From Planctomycetota bacterium (lineage in GTDB: Bacteria > Planctomycetota > PLA2 > JAEUHO01), in the NCBI GenBank assembly GCA_024639415.1, contig JAHEIK010000305.1, positions 1-5,161 on the forward strand: a DNA stretch of 5,161 nucleotides. Direction: 5' to 3'. How positions within the stretch are numbered: position 1 is the stretch's first letter; each line of letters opens with the position of its first letter. This document shows, one piece after another, positions 1-5,161 of this stretch. Below the pieces are notes generated by a model. That model did no database searches. It had not been told where the DNA came from and worked only from the letters and a program-made list of their open reading frames with translations. Both the position numbers and the translations under genes were made by a program.

Positions 1-174
1 GATCTGTGTCACGGCTGAGAGTGAGCGGGCGGCCTGCTCGAAAGCCGAGTCGATCCCCGGCTCCGTTTGGAAACCCCTCTGCGGCGCCCGCGGATGCACT
101 CGCCGCCCTGACTCTCGAAGCGCTCGCCAGCTCGCGCTCCTCGCGCCCGTGGTGGGACTGAGCGCAGCGGCGTC
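1..174. other. Unassigned left edge, downstream of the Rid gene
   Basis: No gene can be supported here. On the minus strand, the frame that follows the Rid stop stays open to the window edge. It contains one possible GTG start near base 76, followed by about 25 codons ending in residues like FEQAARSLSAVTQ, which could be the beginning of a further minus-strand gene. On the plus strand, a frame entering from the left edge ends at a TGA at 159-161 and could be the tail of a convergent gene. Neither stretch shows a recognisable motif or a strong ribosome binding site. Short GC-rich inverted repeats occur (43-47 with 58-62; 81-86 with 101-106), but none is followed by a T-run, so no terminator is called. 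Confidence 0.3.
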
Positions 175-564
175 TCACGCGTCCAGCACGGCGTCTACTT
201 CGATCTCGATCAGCATGTCCGGCGCGATCAGTGCCTGCACCTCGACCATGGTCGTGCAGGGCGGGTGGTCGGCGAACACCTCGCTGTGCGCGCGGCCGTA
301 GTCTTCCCACCGTGCGATGTCCGTGACGAACATGCGTGTGCGAACCACGTCGCTCAGCGAAGCGCCGAGTGGAGCCAGCGCGTCGCGCACGATCTCCAGG
401 CAGCGCCGCGTCTGTGCGTAGGCGTCGCCGGGAGCGACGGTCGCTCCATCTTCACCCACAGGGGCGGTACCCGTGACGAACACCTGGTTGCCCGCGCGGA
501 GCGCCCGGCAGTAGCCGACGCGCGCCTCCCACGGGGCGCCACTGAACGATCGCTGGAACTGCAT
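175..564 (-). CDS. RidA/YjgF/UK114 (Rid) family protein lacking the RidA arginine
   Basis: This is a 129-residue protein, the normal length for the Rid family of small trimeric cytosolic proteins. RidA itself hydrolyses reactive enamine/imine intermediates made by PLP enzymes. Family landmarks are visible: VFVTGTAPV at 28-36, the helix region DAYAQTRRCLEIVRDAL at 47-63, then LGASLSDVVRTRMFVTDI at 66-83, and a C-terminal strand LIEIEVDAV at 118-126. The start is an ATG with AGGA seven bases upstream (572-575). The oddity is at residues 101-106 (PPCTTM): RidA has PARS/T here, and its Arg binds the substrate carboxylate. That Arg is Cys103 in this protein, so enamine deaminase activity should not be assumed. 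A Rid subfamily with PATTMVEV-like sequence at this point also lacks the Arg and is the likeliest home; this placement is from memory. The gene lies 51 bases downstream of the glycosyltransferase and probably shares its transcript. Confidence 0.9.
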   Translation of the reverse strand: MQFQRSFSGAPWEARVGYCRALRAGNQVFVTGTAPVGEDGATVAPGDAYAQTRRCLEIVRDALAPLGASLSDVVRTRMFVTDIARWEDYGRAHSEVFADHPPCTTMVEVQALIAPDMLIEIEVDAVLDA

Positions 565-615
565 GCACGCATCCTAGGGTGGGCTCGCCTCTGCGGCACT
601 GCGCTCCCTGCCCTG

Positions 616-1593
616 CTAGTGGTAGCGCCGGCGCGGCGGCGCGTCCGACTCCGGGACGATCTCCAGCACCCCGTTGCGGGCCATCGCGCGCTCGTCGGGA
701 TCGTAGAGAGCGCTCTCCGGATAGAAGCCCAGGAGGCGCAGCGGGCGGGCGAAGCGTGTTCTCAGCCGGACCTTGATGCCGAGGAACTGCAGGCGTCGCC
801 GATGGTGCTCCTTGTAGGGCCGCCCCACGAGCACCACGGGCAGGTCGGGATTGAACACCTTGCTCCAAGCCGACAGGGCGCTTGGGGTCTTGATCAGGAG
901 ATCACAGCTCGCAAGGAGCAGGCAGTCCAGCAGCGCCTCGCGGCCCTTGCGATAGTTGTCGTCGAGCTCGTCCTGGAAGCAGCGGCCGGTCGGTGCGCTG
1001 AAGGAGACGACGCGTCGATCGGGGAAGGCCTTGCGAATGTCTTCCGTGAAGGCCGGTTCATCGGTCGCGATGAAGATGGTCTCGCAGTCCGCTCCATGGC
1101 GCGTGACGGCCCCGACGATCGTCTCCCGCGAGATCGGATCGGCTTCATCCAGAGGCTTGTCGGTGCCTCGCCAGTGGATGCCCAGCGTCTTCCCCTGGAA
1201 GTGCTCCGCCGCGTACGCCCGGGCTGCTTGGAGGATCTCCGGCTTGATGCGCAGGTACTTGTCGAAGTAGAGCCCAGCCTCGCGCACGTCGCGGAACTCG
1301 TTCTGGATATCCAGATCGGGCCTTCCGCGCAGGATGCGATTCAGGTTCCTGCGCGTACGGATGCGATGCCGAGGTGTCGCCGCGGGCGCCGGCGCCTCGT
1401 CGCCCCGTCGATCGAAGTGGTAGGCCAGCCAGTCGGAGCCGCGCTCCGGATCTGCGTAGAGGAGGCTCGTCGCGACAATGCGGGGTTCTACGCCGCGCTC
1501 CTCGCATGCGCGGACGATCGCCACCACGTAGTAGAGGGTCGCGAAGAGACCGATCGGCTCTTCGATCTCGAAGATCTCAGGACAGCGCTCCAC
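616..1593 (-). CDS. Fucosyltransferase-like glycosyltransferase (O-FucT/FUT8/NodZ superfamily)
   Basis: This 325-residue protein is a probable GT-B-fold sugar transferase related to the GDP-fucose-dependent enzymes FUT8, NodZ and POFUT. Using the GTG start at 1593, the N-terminal region reads EEPIGLFATLYYVVAIVRACEERG, where the superfamily has its first Rossmann-like nucleotide-sugar fold. A W-x-x-Y-H-F segment follows at about 55-60. The key motif GIHWRGTDK is at 138-146; it matches the HxRxTD element whose Arg contacts GDP-fucose in NodZ and FUT8. IFIATDEP at 173-180 and DCLLLASCDLLIKTPSALSAW at 223-243 match the later conserved blocks. There is no signal peptide or membrane segment, so it should act in the cytosol. 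The donor and acceptor sugars are inferred, not shown. The open frame extends to another GTG at 1686, which would overlap the lipoprotein gene by 62 bases. That start has no ribosome binding site and adds a low-complexity Arg/Pro/Ala leader. The 1593 start has a GGAGGA four bases upstream. Confidence 0.8.
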   Translation of the reverse strand: MERCPEIFEIEEPIGLFATLYYVVAIVRACEERGVEPRIVATSLLYADPERGSDWLAYHFDRRGDEAPAPAATPRHRIRTRRNLNRILRGRPDLDIQNEFRDVREAGLYFDKYLRIKPEILQAARAYAAEHFQGKTLGIHWRGTDKPLDEADPISRETIVGAVTRHGADCETIFIATDEPAFTEDIRKAFPDRRVVSFSAPTGRCFQDELDDNYRKGREALLDCLLLASCDLLIKTPSALSAWSKVFNPDLPVVLVGRPYKEHHRRRLQFLGIKVRLRTRFARPLRLLGFYPESALYDPDERAMARNGVLEIVPESDAPPRRRYH

Positions 1594-1597
1594 CGGA

Positions 1598-1603
1598 TCC
1601 TCC
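1598..1603 (-). promoter_or_regulatory. Shine-Dalgarno site deciding the glycosyltransferase start
   Basis: A perfect GGAGGA on the minus strand sits four bases before the GTG at 1591-1593 and lies in the 31-base gap after the lipoprotein stop (1625-1627). The upstream in-frame GTG at 1686 has nothing comparable. No in-frame ATG occurs in the N-terminal part, so GTG use is expected either way. Confidence 0.75.
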
Positions 1604-1624
1604 GCTTGGCGCGGGCGACGGGCG

Positions 1625-2800
1625 TTAGCCGTCGGGCGAGCCGAAGGACCCGCTGGGCGCGGGGCGCGCAGGGCGGACGGGGGCACGGCGCGACGGCGGA
1701 ACCCGTCGGGCCACGGCGTTCTGGTAGCGGTCCAGCAACTCGACGGCGTTCATCCGCTGCTGACGGTGCAGCTGCGGGTCGGTCATCTTGAGATACTCCT
1801 CGAGATCGGTGATCGCACGCTTGTGCTCCCCGAGGGCGGCGTAGCCCTGGGCCCGCTCGAGGTAGGCGGCGGGCACGGTGCTGTCGATCTTGATGACGGA
1901 CGTGTAGCGCTGTACCGCCTGGCCGAACTCCATGCGCCGCATGTGGACGGACGCGAGCATCAGGTGCATGCGCTTCTCCTTGTCGCGCGCACCGTGGATC
2001 CGCTGCAGGAACTCCTGTCGCTGCTGGTTGGTCACCTTGTTCATGCCGCCGACGGACTCGGCGTACGCCTCCAGCTCGCGCTTCCAGCCGAGCTGGCTCT
2101 TGCGGCTGAGCTGCAGGTACTGGTTGGCGTAGTGGATCCCCGTTTCGTCGTTGCCCATCTGGAGGTGGCCCTTGGCCAATCCCGCGAGGGCGTAGGGGTT
2201 GTCCGGGGAGGCCTTCAGCACCGTGTCGTAGAGCGGGATGGCCTGCCCGAGCAGACCGTTGCGCTTCTGGACCTGCGTGCGGGTCGTGGCCATGAGGGCG
2301 GACTCGTCCGCGTTGGGGTCGGTCTTCATCTGGCGGCGCAGGTCCCGCACGTCGCGATCGTAGAGATCGGCAAGGTCGGCGTACACGTGAGCGAGGTCGG
2401 TCTGGACTTCGTAGCGCCGGCTGCCGGGCCCGTCCGGGTTCGGCCACTCCAGCGGCACGATCTCTTCCAGGAGATTCTGGGCCTCGCGCAGCTTCGTCGC
2501 GCGCTGATCCCGCGAGAGCCGTCCTTCCGTGGCCTGCATGTACAGGGACTTCGCCAGACCGCGCTTGGCCTTCTTGTTCGAGGCATCCAGACCCAGGACC
2601 TTGCGGAACTGGACCTCGGCGAGGTCGAAGCGTCCGCCGTCGTAGTACGTGACGGCGGCCGTCTCGAAGTACTCGAGGCGGGCCGCATCGTCCTCTTCCT
2701 CTTCGGACGGACCGAAGGGGTTGGGCGGCTCGCTCGCGCAACCCGCGAGGGCGAAGCAGATCAGGAACAGCGGAAGCATCCGGCGGACACGTGCACGCAT
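1625..2800 (-). CDS. TPR-repeat lipoprotein
   Basis: This is a 391-residue predicted lipoprotein. The N-terminus MRARVRRMLPLFLICFALAGC is a classic type II signal peptide: basic n-region, hydrophobic core, LAGC lipobox with the lipidated Cys at position 21. Ala-Ser after the Cys, rather than Asp, suggests outer-membrane sorting if the E. coli rule applies. An acidic linker (SEEEEDD, 32-38) follows. The rest is helical with TPR-like units around 43-72 (YYDGGRFDLAEVQFRKVLGLD), 185-217 (AIPLYDTVLKASPDNPYALAGLAKG), 277-305 and 310-340 (AAYLERAQGYAALGEHKRAITD). It ends in a basic, proline-rich tail (about 366-383). The probable role is protein-protein scaffolding at the envelope; the partner is unknown. 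In-frame ATGs also exist at 2809 and 2899. The first has GGAG directly abutting it, and the second would bury the signal peptide behind 33 extra residues. The 2800 start has that GGAG nine bases upstream. The glycosyltransferase follows 31 bases after its stop. Confidence 0.85.
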   Translation of the reverse strand: MRARVRRMLPLFLICFALAGCASEPPNPFGPSEEEEDDAARLEYFETAAVTYYDGGRFDLAEVQFRKVLGLDASNKKAKRGLAKSLYMQATEGRLSRDQRATKLREAQNLLEEIVPLEWPNPDGPGSRRYEVQTDLAHVYADLADLYDRDVRDLRRQMKTDPNADESALMATTRTQVQKRNGLLGQAIPLYDTVLKASPDNPYALAGLAKGHLQMGNDETGIHYANQYLQLSRKSQLGWKRELEAYAESVGGMNKVTNQQRQEFLQRIHGARDKEKRMHLMLASVHMRRMEFGQAVQRYTSVIKIDSTVPAAYLERAQGYAALGEHKRAITDLEEYLKMTDPQLHRQQRMNAVELLDRYQNAVARRVPPSRRAPVRPARPAPSGSFGSPDG

Positions 2801-2922
2801 CACAGCCATCTCCAGGGGGTGATCCGGGCCGGGGCGGCCCATCGGACGGGACCCCAGAGATTGGCTCGGAGGGGTCATCAGGCCGTCATACCGCGGCACT
2901 GCGGGTGCCCGGGCGGAAGCCG
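2801..2922. other. 122-base gap between the NFACT gene and the lipoprotein gene
   Basis: This is the largest gap inside the minus-strand gene run and the likeliest place for an internal promoter. Two short GC-only hairpins are visible: GGCAC/GTGCC with a five-base loop (2895-2909) and GGGCC/GGCCC with a five-base loop (2826-2840). Neither has a T-run after it, so neither is a convincing intrinsic terminator. No clear -35/-10 pair was found by eye. Confidence 0.3.
2810..2813 (-). promoter_or_regulatory. Ribosome binding site favouring the 2800 start of the lipoprotein
   Basis: The minus strand reads GGAG, then ATGGCTGTG, then ATG. The GGAG touches the ATG at 2809, which is too close for good initiation, but lies nine bases before the ATG at 2800. 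That start yields a clean 20-residue lipoprotein signal peptide. Confidence 0.5.
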
Positions 2923-4407
2923 CTACGAATCGCCCGAATCCCCGGGGCCGTGGCGGGAGGCGAGCAACCGGCGTCTGCGGGCTTCGTCGCGGCGCAGCGT
3001 GAGCGTCTTGCTGCGCTCGAGGCGCACGAGCCCGGCCGGGGCGCCGCGCGGCTTGCGCACGTAGCGACGGGGAGTGTAGTCGACCTCGTTACGATCCGCC
3101 GCGCGCCGCTCGCTGAAGTGGCAAGCCAGCTCAGCGGCGTCCAGCAGGGTGTCCCGTGGCACCGTCTGGCCGCGTGGCGTCGGCACGATCACGTGGCTGC
3201 CCGTCGCGCTGCGAACGTGCAGGAACAGGTCCAGCGGCGTTGCGTGCTTCAGGGTGAGCTCGTCGTTCCCGTGTGCATCGCGGCCCACGAGGATGCGCCA
3301 GCCGTCGGCAGAGACATAGACGTGCCAGGGCAGCGCGCGCGACGGCCCCTTGGGGCGTGCCGCCTCCTGGGGCTCGTCCAGTTCGCGCAGCGCCGCCTGC
3401 TGCAGTCGGCTGGGGAGCAGGTCCACGACGCCTTGCAGGTCACCCGGCTCCTGCCCGTCTGCGATGCATGCGAAGGCGGCCTCCAGGGCGTCGACGTCCG
3501 CCGCACCGGCGCCGAGTCGCTTGCGCGCTTCCTCGGCCCCGCGTCGGAGCTTGCGTTCGCGCTTGAAGCACGCAGCGACCTGCTCGCCCGGCGGGAGGTT
3601 CGGGTCGAGCTCGATCTCGACCTCGTCCGGCGGATCGACGGTGTAGTCGGGGACCCGCACGCGCTGCAAGCCGGGTGCGAGCAGGTGAAACGACCCACGG
3701 AGCAGCTCGCCCTTGCGGTGCAGGTCGTCGGCCTCGGACTCGCGTGCGAGCGCCCCCTCGAGCTGCGTGCGCGCCTTGTGTGCGGCGCGCAGCTTGCGCT
3801 TCACGAACCGTCGCAGGCGGGCTTGGGCGGAGCCGGCCTCGCGCTTGCCGGCAGCAGCTTCGACCAGCGCCTGCACTGCGGCCGAGCCCGCCTGATCTAC
3901 ATCCGCGTCGGAGCCCGCATCGGTCGGCTCGCGGGACGGCACGGGTTCGAAGGCCATGCCCTTGGATGCTGCGCGGCGCTTGGCCACGTCTCCCCGCGGC
4001 GTGAGCAGTACTTTGCCTGCGGCGCTCACGACGTAGAGGTTCGACTGCCCGCCGAACAGCTCCACCCAGAGGACGACGTCCTCGCCACCGCGCCGCAGCG
4101 TCACGCGCAGGGCGCGCTCACCGCGGATGGCGTCCGCGCCCACGAGGCGCGCGCCCTTGAGCAGCTGACGCAGTGCGTTGGCCAGAGCAGTGGGCTGGGC
4201 CGGCGCCGGGCGCGGGTCTGCGAAGTGGACACGCGGAAATGGCGCGCCGAGATCGATGACGAGGTCGTCGCGCGCCTCGCCCCGTACGTCGATACGGAAG
4301 GCCAGGGGGCCATCCTGATGGACCGAGCGCACGCGGGCCTCGCAGCGCGCGTGAATCTCACGCGCGACAGCGGCCGTCAGGCGGGGGGTCATGCCGTGGG
4401 CGGCCAC
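2923..4407 (-). CDS. NFACT (RqcH/FbpA/Rqc2-like) family protein
   Basis: This 494-residue protein is somewhat shorter than typical bacterial RqcH (about 570). RqcH binds the 50S subunit carrying a stalled peptidyl-tRNA and recruits alanyl-tRNA to add degradation tails. Visible parts in order: NFACT-N, with ELFGGQSNLYVV at 116-127, where the family has ELFGRxSNLIL; a charged, helical middle with GELLRGSFHLL (233-243), IELDPNLPPGE (265-275) and FKRERKLRRG (281-290); and the NFACT-R RNA-binding domain, about 363-475, with GWRILVGRDAHGND (369-382), LFLHVRSATGSHVIV (394-408) and EVDYTPRRYVRKPRGAPAG (441-459). Two points differ from RqcH: the N-terminal xDG motif reads AHG (His4), and the tRNA-binding D-R pair appears as E97-R98. 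The start is GTG with GGAGGT 11 bases upstream (4419-4424), and it keeps the family N-terminus; an ATG at 4392 would remove it. ndk ends 27 bases upstream, so co-transcription is likely. Confidence 0.88.
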   Translation of the reverse strand: MAAHGMTPRLTAAVAREIHARCEARVRSVHQDGPLAFRIDVRGEARDDLVIDLGAPFPRVHFADPRPAPAQPTALANALRQLLKGARLVGADAIRGERALRVTLRRGGEDVVLWVELFGGQSNLYVVSAAGKVLLTPRGDVAKRRAASKGMAFEPVPSREPTDAGSDADVDQAGSAAVQALVEAAAGKREAGSAQARLRRFVKRKLRAAHKARTQLEGALARESEADDLHRKGELLRGSFHLLAPGLQRVRVPDYTVDPPDEVEIELDPNLPPGEQVAACFKRERKLRRGAEEARKRLGAGAADVDALEAAFACIADGQEPGDLQGVVDLLPSRLQQAALRELDEPQEAARPKGPSRALPWHVYVSADGWRILVGRDAHGNDELTLKHATPLDLFLHVRSATGSHVIVPTPRGQTVPRDTLLDAAELACHFSERRAADRNEVDYTPRRYVRKPRGAPAGLVRLERSKTLTLRRDEARRRRLLASRHGPGDSGDS

Positions 4408-4434
4408 GCGGCGGTCGGACCTCCGTCGGTGGCC

Positions 4435-4890
4435 TTAGGCCTCGGGGTCGTTGACCCAGCCCAGACCGTCGAGGTCGTAGTCGATGGTGTCGTCGCCGAA
4501 CCACAGCCCCATCTCGAAGGCCGCCGTGTCGGCGCCGTCCGAGGCGTGGACCAGGTTGAACGACTTGCTCATGCCGAAGTCACCGCGGATGGTGCCGGGC
4601 GCGGCCTCGGCACCGTTGGTCGCGCCCACCAGGTTGCGCACGACGCCGATGGCGCCCTCGCCGCGGACAGCCATGGCGACCACCGGGCCCGAGCTCATGA
4701 ACTTCAGCAGGCTCTCGAAGAACGGGCGCTCCTTGTGGACCGCGTAGTGCTTCTCGAGGAGGTCACGCGAGGGCTTCATCAGCTTGAGGCCCACGACCTG
4801 GAGGCCCTTGGCCTCGAAGCGGCTGAGGATGGTCCCGATGCGTCCGCGCTGGACGCCGTCGGGCTTCACGAGGACGAGGCTCGTCTCCAT
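4435..4890 (-). CDS. ndk: Nucleoside diphosphate kinase
   Basis: This 151-residue protein has the standard bacterial Ndk length. The enzyme moves the gamma-phosphate from ATP to other NDPs through a phosphohistidine, balancing cytosolic NTP and dNTP pools. The active-site set is complete: Lys9 in LVKPDGV, Tyr49, Arg85, Thr91 in GATN, Arg102 in GTIRGDFG, Asn112, and the phosphorylated His115 in NLVHASD. Glu126, which hydrogen-bonds the His in this family, is present. The usual second Ser of the HxSDS signature is Gly119 here. The start is ATG at 4890 with GGAGA at 4899-4903, giving METSLVLVKPDG. The frame is open 51 codons further upstream, but that part is not family-like and crosses the repeat array. 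ndk is the first gene of the minus-strand run and is divergent from hslV. Confidence 0.97.
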   Translation of the reverse strand: METSLVLVKPDGVQRGRIGTILSRFEAKGLQVVGLKLMKPSRDLLEKHYAVHKERPFFESLLKFMSSGPVVAMAVRGEGAIGVVRNLVGATNGAEAAPGTIRGDFGMSKSFNLVHASDGADTAAFEMGLWFGDDTIDYDLDGLGWVNDPEA

Positions 4891-4955
4891 GGGTACTTTC
4901 TCCGCACGTACTTGGGCGGGATTGTCCGTGGCACGCCGGGTGCGGGAAGAACGAA

Positions 4956-5011
4956 TCGCACCGATCTGGTCTCGTGTCGTGCCGATCTGGCACGAGGTCG
5001 CTCCGATGAGG
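4956..5011 (+). repeat. Three direct repeats at 21-base spacing (putative operator array)
   Basis: The 14-base element TCGNNCCGATCTGG occurs at 4956-4969 and 4977-4990. A degenerate third copy (TCGCTCCGATGAGG, two changes in the fixed positions) is at 4998-5011. Start-to-start spacing is exactly 21 bases both times, about two turns of B-DNA, so a bound protein would face the same side of the helix at each copy. The bases between copies are not conserved beyond the element. The array lies 66 to 121 bases upstream of the ndk ATG and 35 to 90 bases upstream of the hslV ATG, so it could control either or both. The regulator is unknown. Confidence 0.6.
4977..4995. promoter_or_regulatory. Perfect 19-base dyad, candidate dimer operator
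   Basis: TCGTGCC (4977-4983) and GGCACGA (4989-4995) are exact reverse complements separated by GATCT. The dyad is built around the middle copy of the direct repeat. The corresponding windows at the outer copies keep only three or four of the seven pairs. No T-run follows on either strand and it lies between divergent starts, so an operator is more likely than a terminator. The sequence does not match any operator consensus I could recall, including CIRCE, LexA and the sigma-54 promoter pattern. Confidence 0.5.
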
Positions 5012-5045
5012 CCCAAGGGAGGGCGGGGTAGCCTGCCAAACACGC

Positions 5046-5161
5046 ATGACGACGATCCTCGCCATCCACAAGGACGGCGCCTCCGTGCTCGGCGGCGACG
5101 GCCAGGTCACCCTCGGTTCCCAGGTCCAGAAGCACAGCGCCGTGAAGGTCCGCTCGCTCGC
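5046..5161 (+). CDS. hslV: ATP-dependent protease peptidase subunit HslV (N-terminus only)
   Basis: This is the first 38 codons of HslV (ClpQ), cut by the window edge. HslV forms the double-hexamer peptidase that works with the HslU ATPase to degrade cytosolic proteins. The start MTTILAIHKDG places Thr next to Met; removal of Met exposes the catalytic Thr1 of this N-terminal-nucleophile enzyme. Counting from that Thr, Asp17 (in GGDGQVTLG) and Lys33 (in AVKV) fall exactly at the conserved active-site positions. No Shine-Dalgarno sequence lies within about 12 bases of the ATG; the nearest purine-rich run (GGGAGGGCGGGG) ends roughly 17 bases upstream. hslU would be expected downstream, outside the window. 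Confidence 0.93.
   Translation, partial: MTTILAIHKDGASVLGGDGQVTLGSQVQKHSAVKVRSL

Larger units (their letters stand above)
4891..5045. promoter_or_regulatory. Divergent ndk/hslV promoter region
   Basis: This 155-base region lies between two diverging starts and must contain promoters for both ndk and hslV unless one is read from further away. It holds a three-copy 21-base-spaced repeat and a perfect dyad, described separately. Core promoter elements are not clear. GACAAT on the minus strand (4921-4926) could be a -10 for ndk but has no fitting -35. TTGGCA on the minus strand (5034-5039) resembles a -35 but has no -10 at 17 bases. Confidence 0.6.

Noticed and set aside
265..1791. 508-codon open frame on the plus strand
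   Set aside because: It lies antisense to the Rid and glycosyltransferase genes and into the lipoprotein gene, and has no family-like motifs. Strong third-position GC bias on the coding strand removes stops in this opposite frame.
2895..2909. GGCAC/GTGCC hairpin after the NFACT stop as a terminator
   Set aside because: The stem is only five base pairs and no T-run follows on the minus strand, so it does not meet an intrinsic terminator pattern.
4921..4949. GACAAT as the ndk -10 box
   Set aside because: It matches four of six consensus bases, but no credible -35 lies 16 to 18 bases upstream. In high-GC DNA this level of match is weak.
4988..5002. TGGCAC as a sigma-54 -24 element
   Set aside because: The -12 GC does not fall at the required spacing; the bases there are CT. 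The TGGCAC is explained by the right arm of the dyad.
2791..5031. 746-codon open frame on the plus strand
   Set aside because: It runs antisense through the NFACT and ndk genes, both firmly recognised on the minus strand. It is another GC-bias shadow, with a compositionally odd Arg/Ala/His-rich translation.
4891..5043. 51-residue N-terminal extension of Ndk with a seven-residue repeat (IGATSCQ, IGTTRDQ, IGAIRSS)
   Set aside because: The peptide repeat is the 21-base DNA repeat read in one frame. Ndk family length, the METSLVLVKPDG start and GGAGA at 4899-4903 all support initiation at 4890.
1..5161. CRISPR array, tRNA, rRNA, insertion sequence or prophage signals
   Set aside because: No spacer-repeat series, cloverleaf, transposase, terminal repeats or phage-like genes were seen. 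The only phased repeat is the three-copy 21-base array, whose spacing is too short for CRISPR.

Overview
This is a 5.2-kb stretch of a high-GC bacterial chromosome. Codons end mostly in G or C, so both strands carry long spurious open frames. A lipobox signal peptide (LAGC, followed by Ala-Ser) and an HslV peptidase suggest a Gram-negative, diderm organism. A high-GC phylum such as Planctomycetota or Myxococcota would fit, but the sequence alone does not settle the phylum.

Layout. Five genes lie head-to-tail on the minus strand. In transcription order they are: ndk (nucleoside diphosphate kinase, 4890 to 4435); an NFACT/RqcH-family protein (4407 to 2923); a TPR lipoprotein (2800 to 1625); a fucosyltransferase-like glycosyltransferase (1593 to 616); and a RidA/YjgF-family protein (564 to 175). 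The gaps are 27, 122, 31 and 51 bases. They could form one operon, or two transcripts split in the 122-base gap before the lipoprotein. On the plus strand hslV starts at 5046 and runs off the right edge, divergent from ndk. The first 174 bases hold nothing that can be assigned.

How the genes may work together. The right half is housekeeping and quality control: nucleotide balance (Ndk), rescue of stalled ribosomes or nascent-chain tailing (NFACT family), and an ATP-dependent protease (HslV). The left half pairs an envelope lipoprotein scaffold with a sugar-transfer enzyme, translated from closely spaced frames, and ends with a small Rid protein. The link between the two halves is positional only.

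Most notable. The 155-base ndk/hslV divergent intergenic region carries three copies of a 14-base element (TCGNNCCGATCTGG, the third copy degenerate) at exactly 21-base spacing. The middle copy sits inside a perfect 19-base dyad. This looks like an operator array for an unidentified regulator. Secondary points are an NFACT protein whose usual acidic N-terminal residues appear to be His and Glu, a Rid protein with Cys where RidA has its substrate-binding Arg, and a GTG start that moves the glycosyltransferase out of its apparent overlap with the lipoprotein gene.
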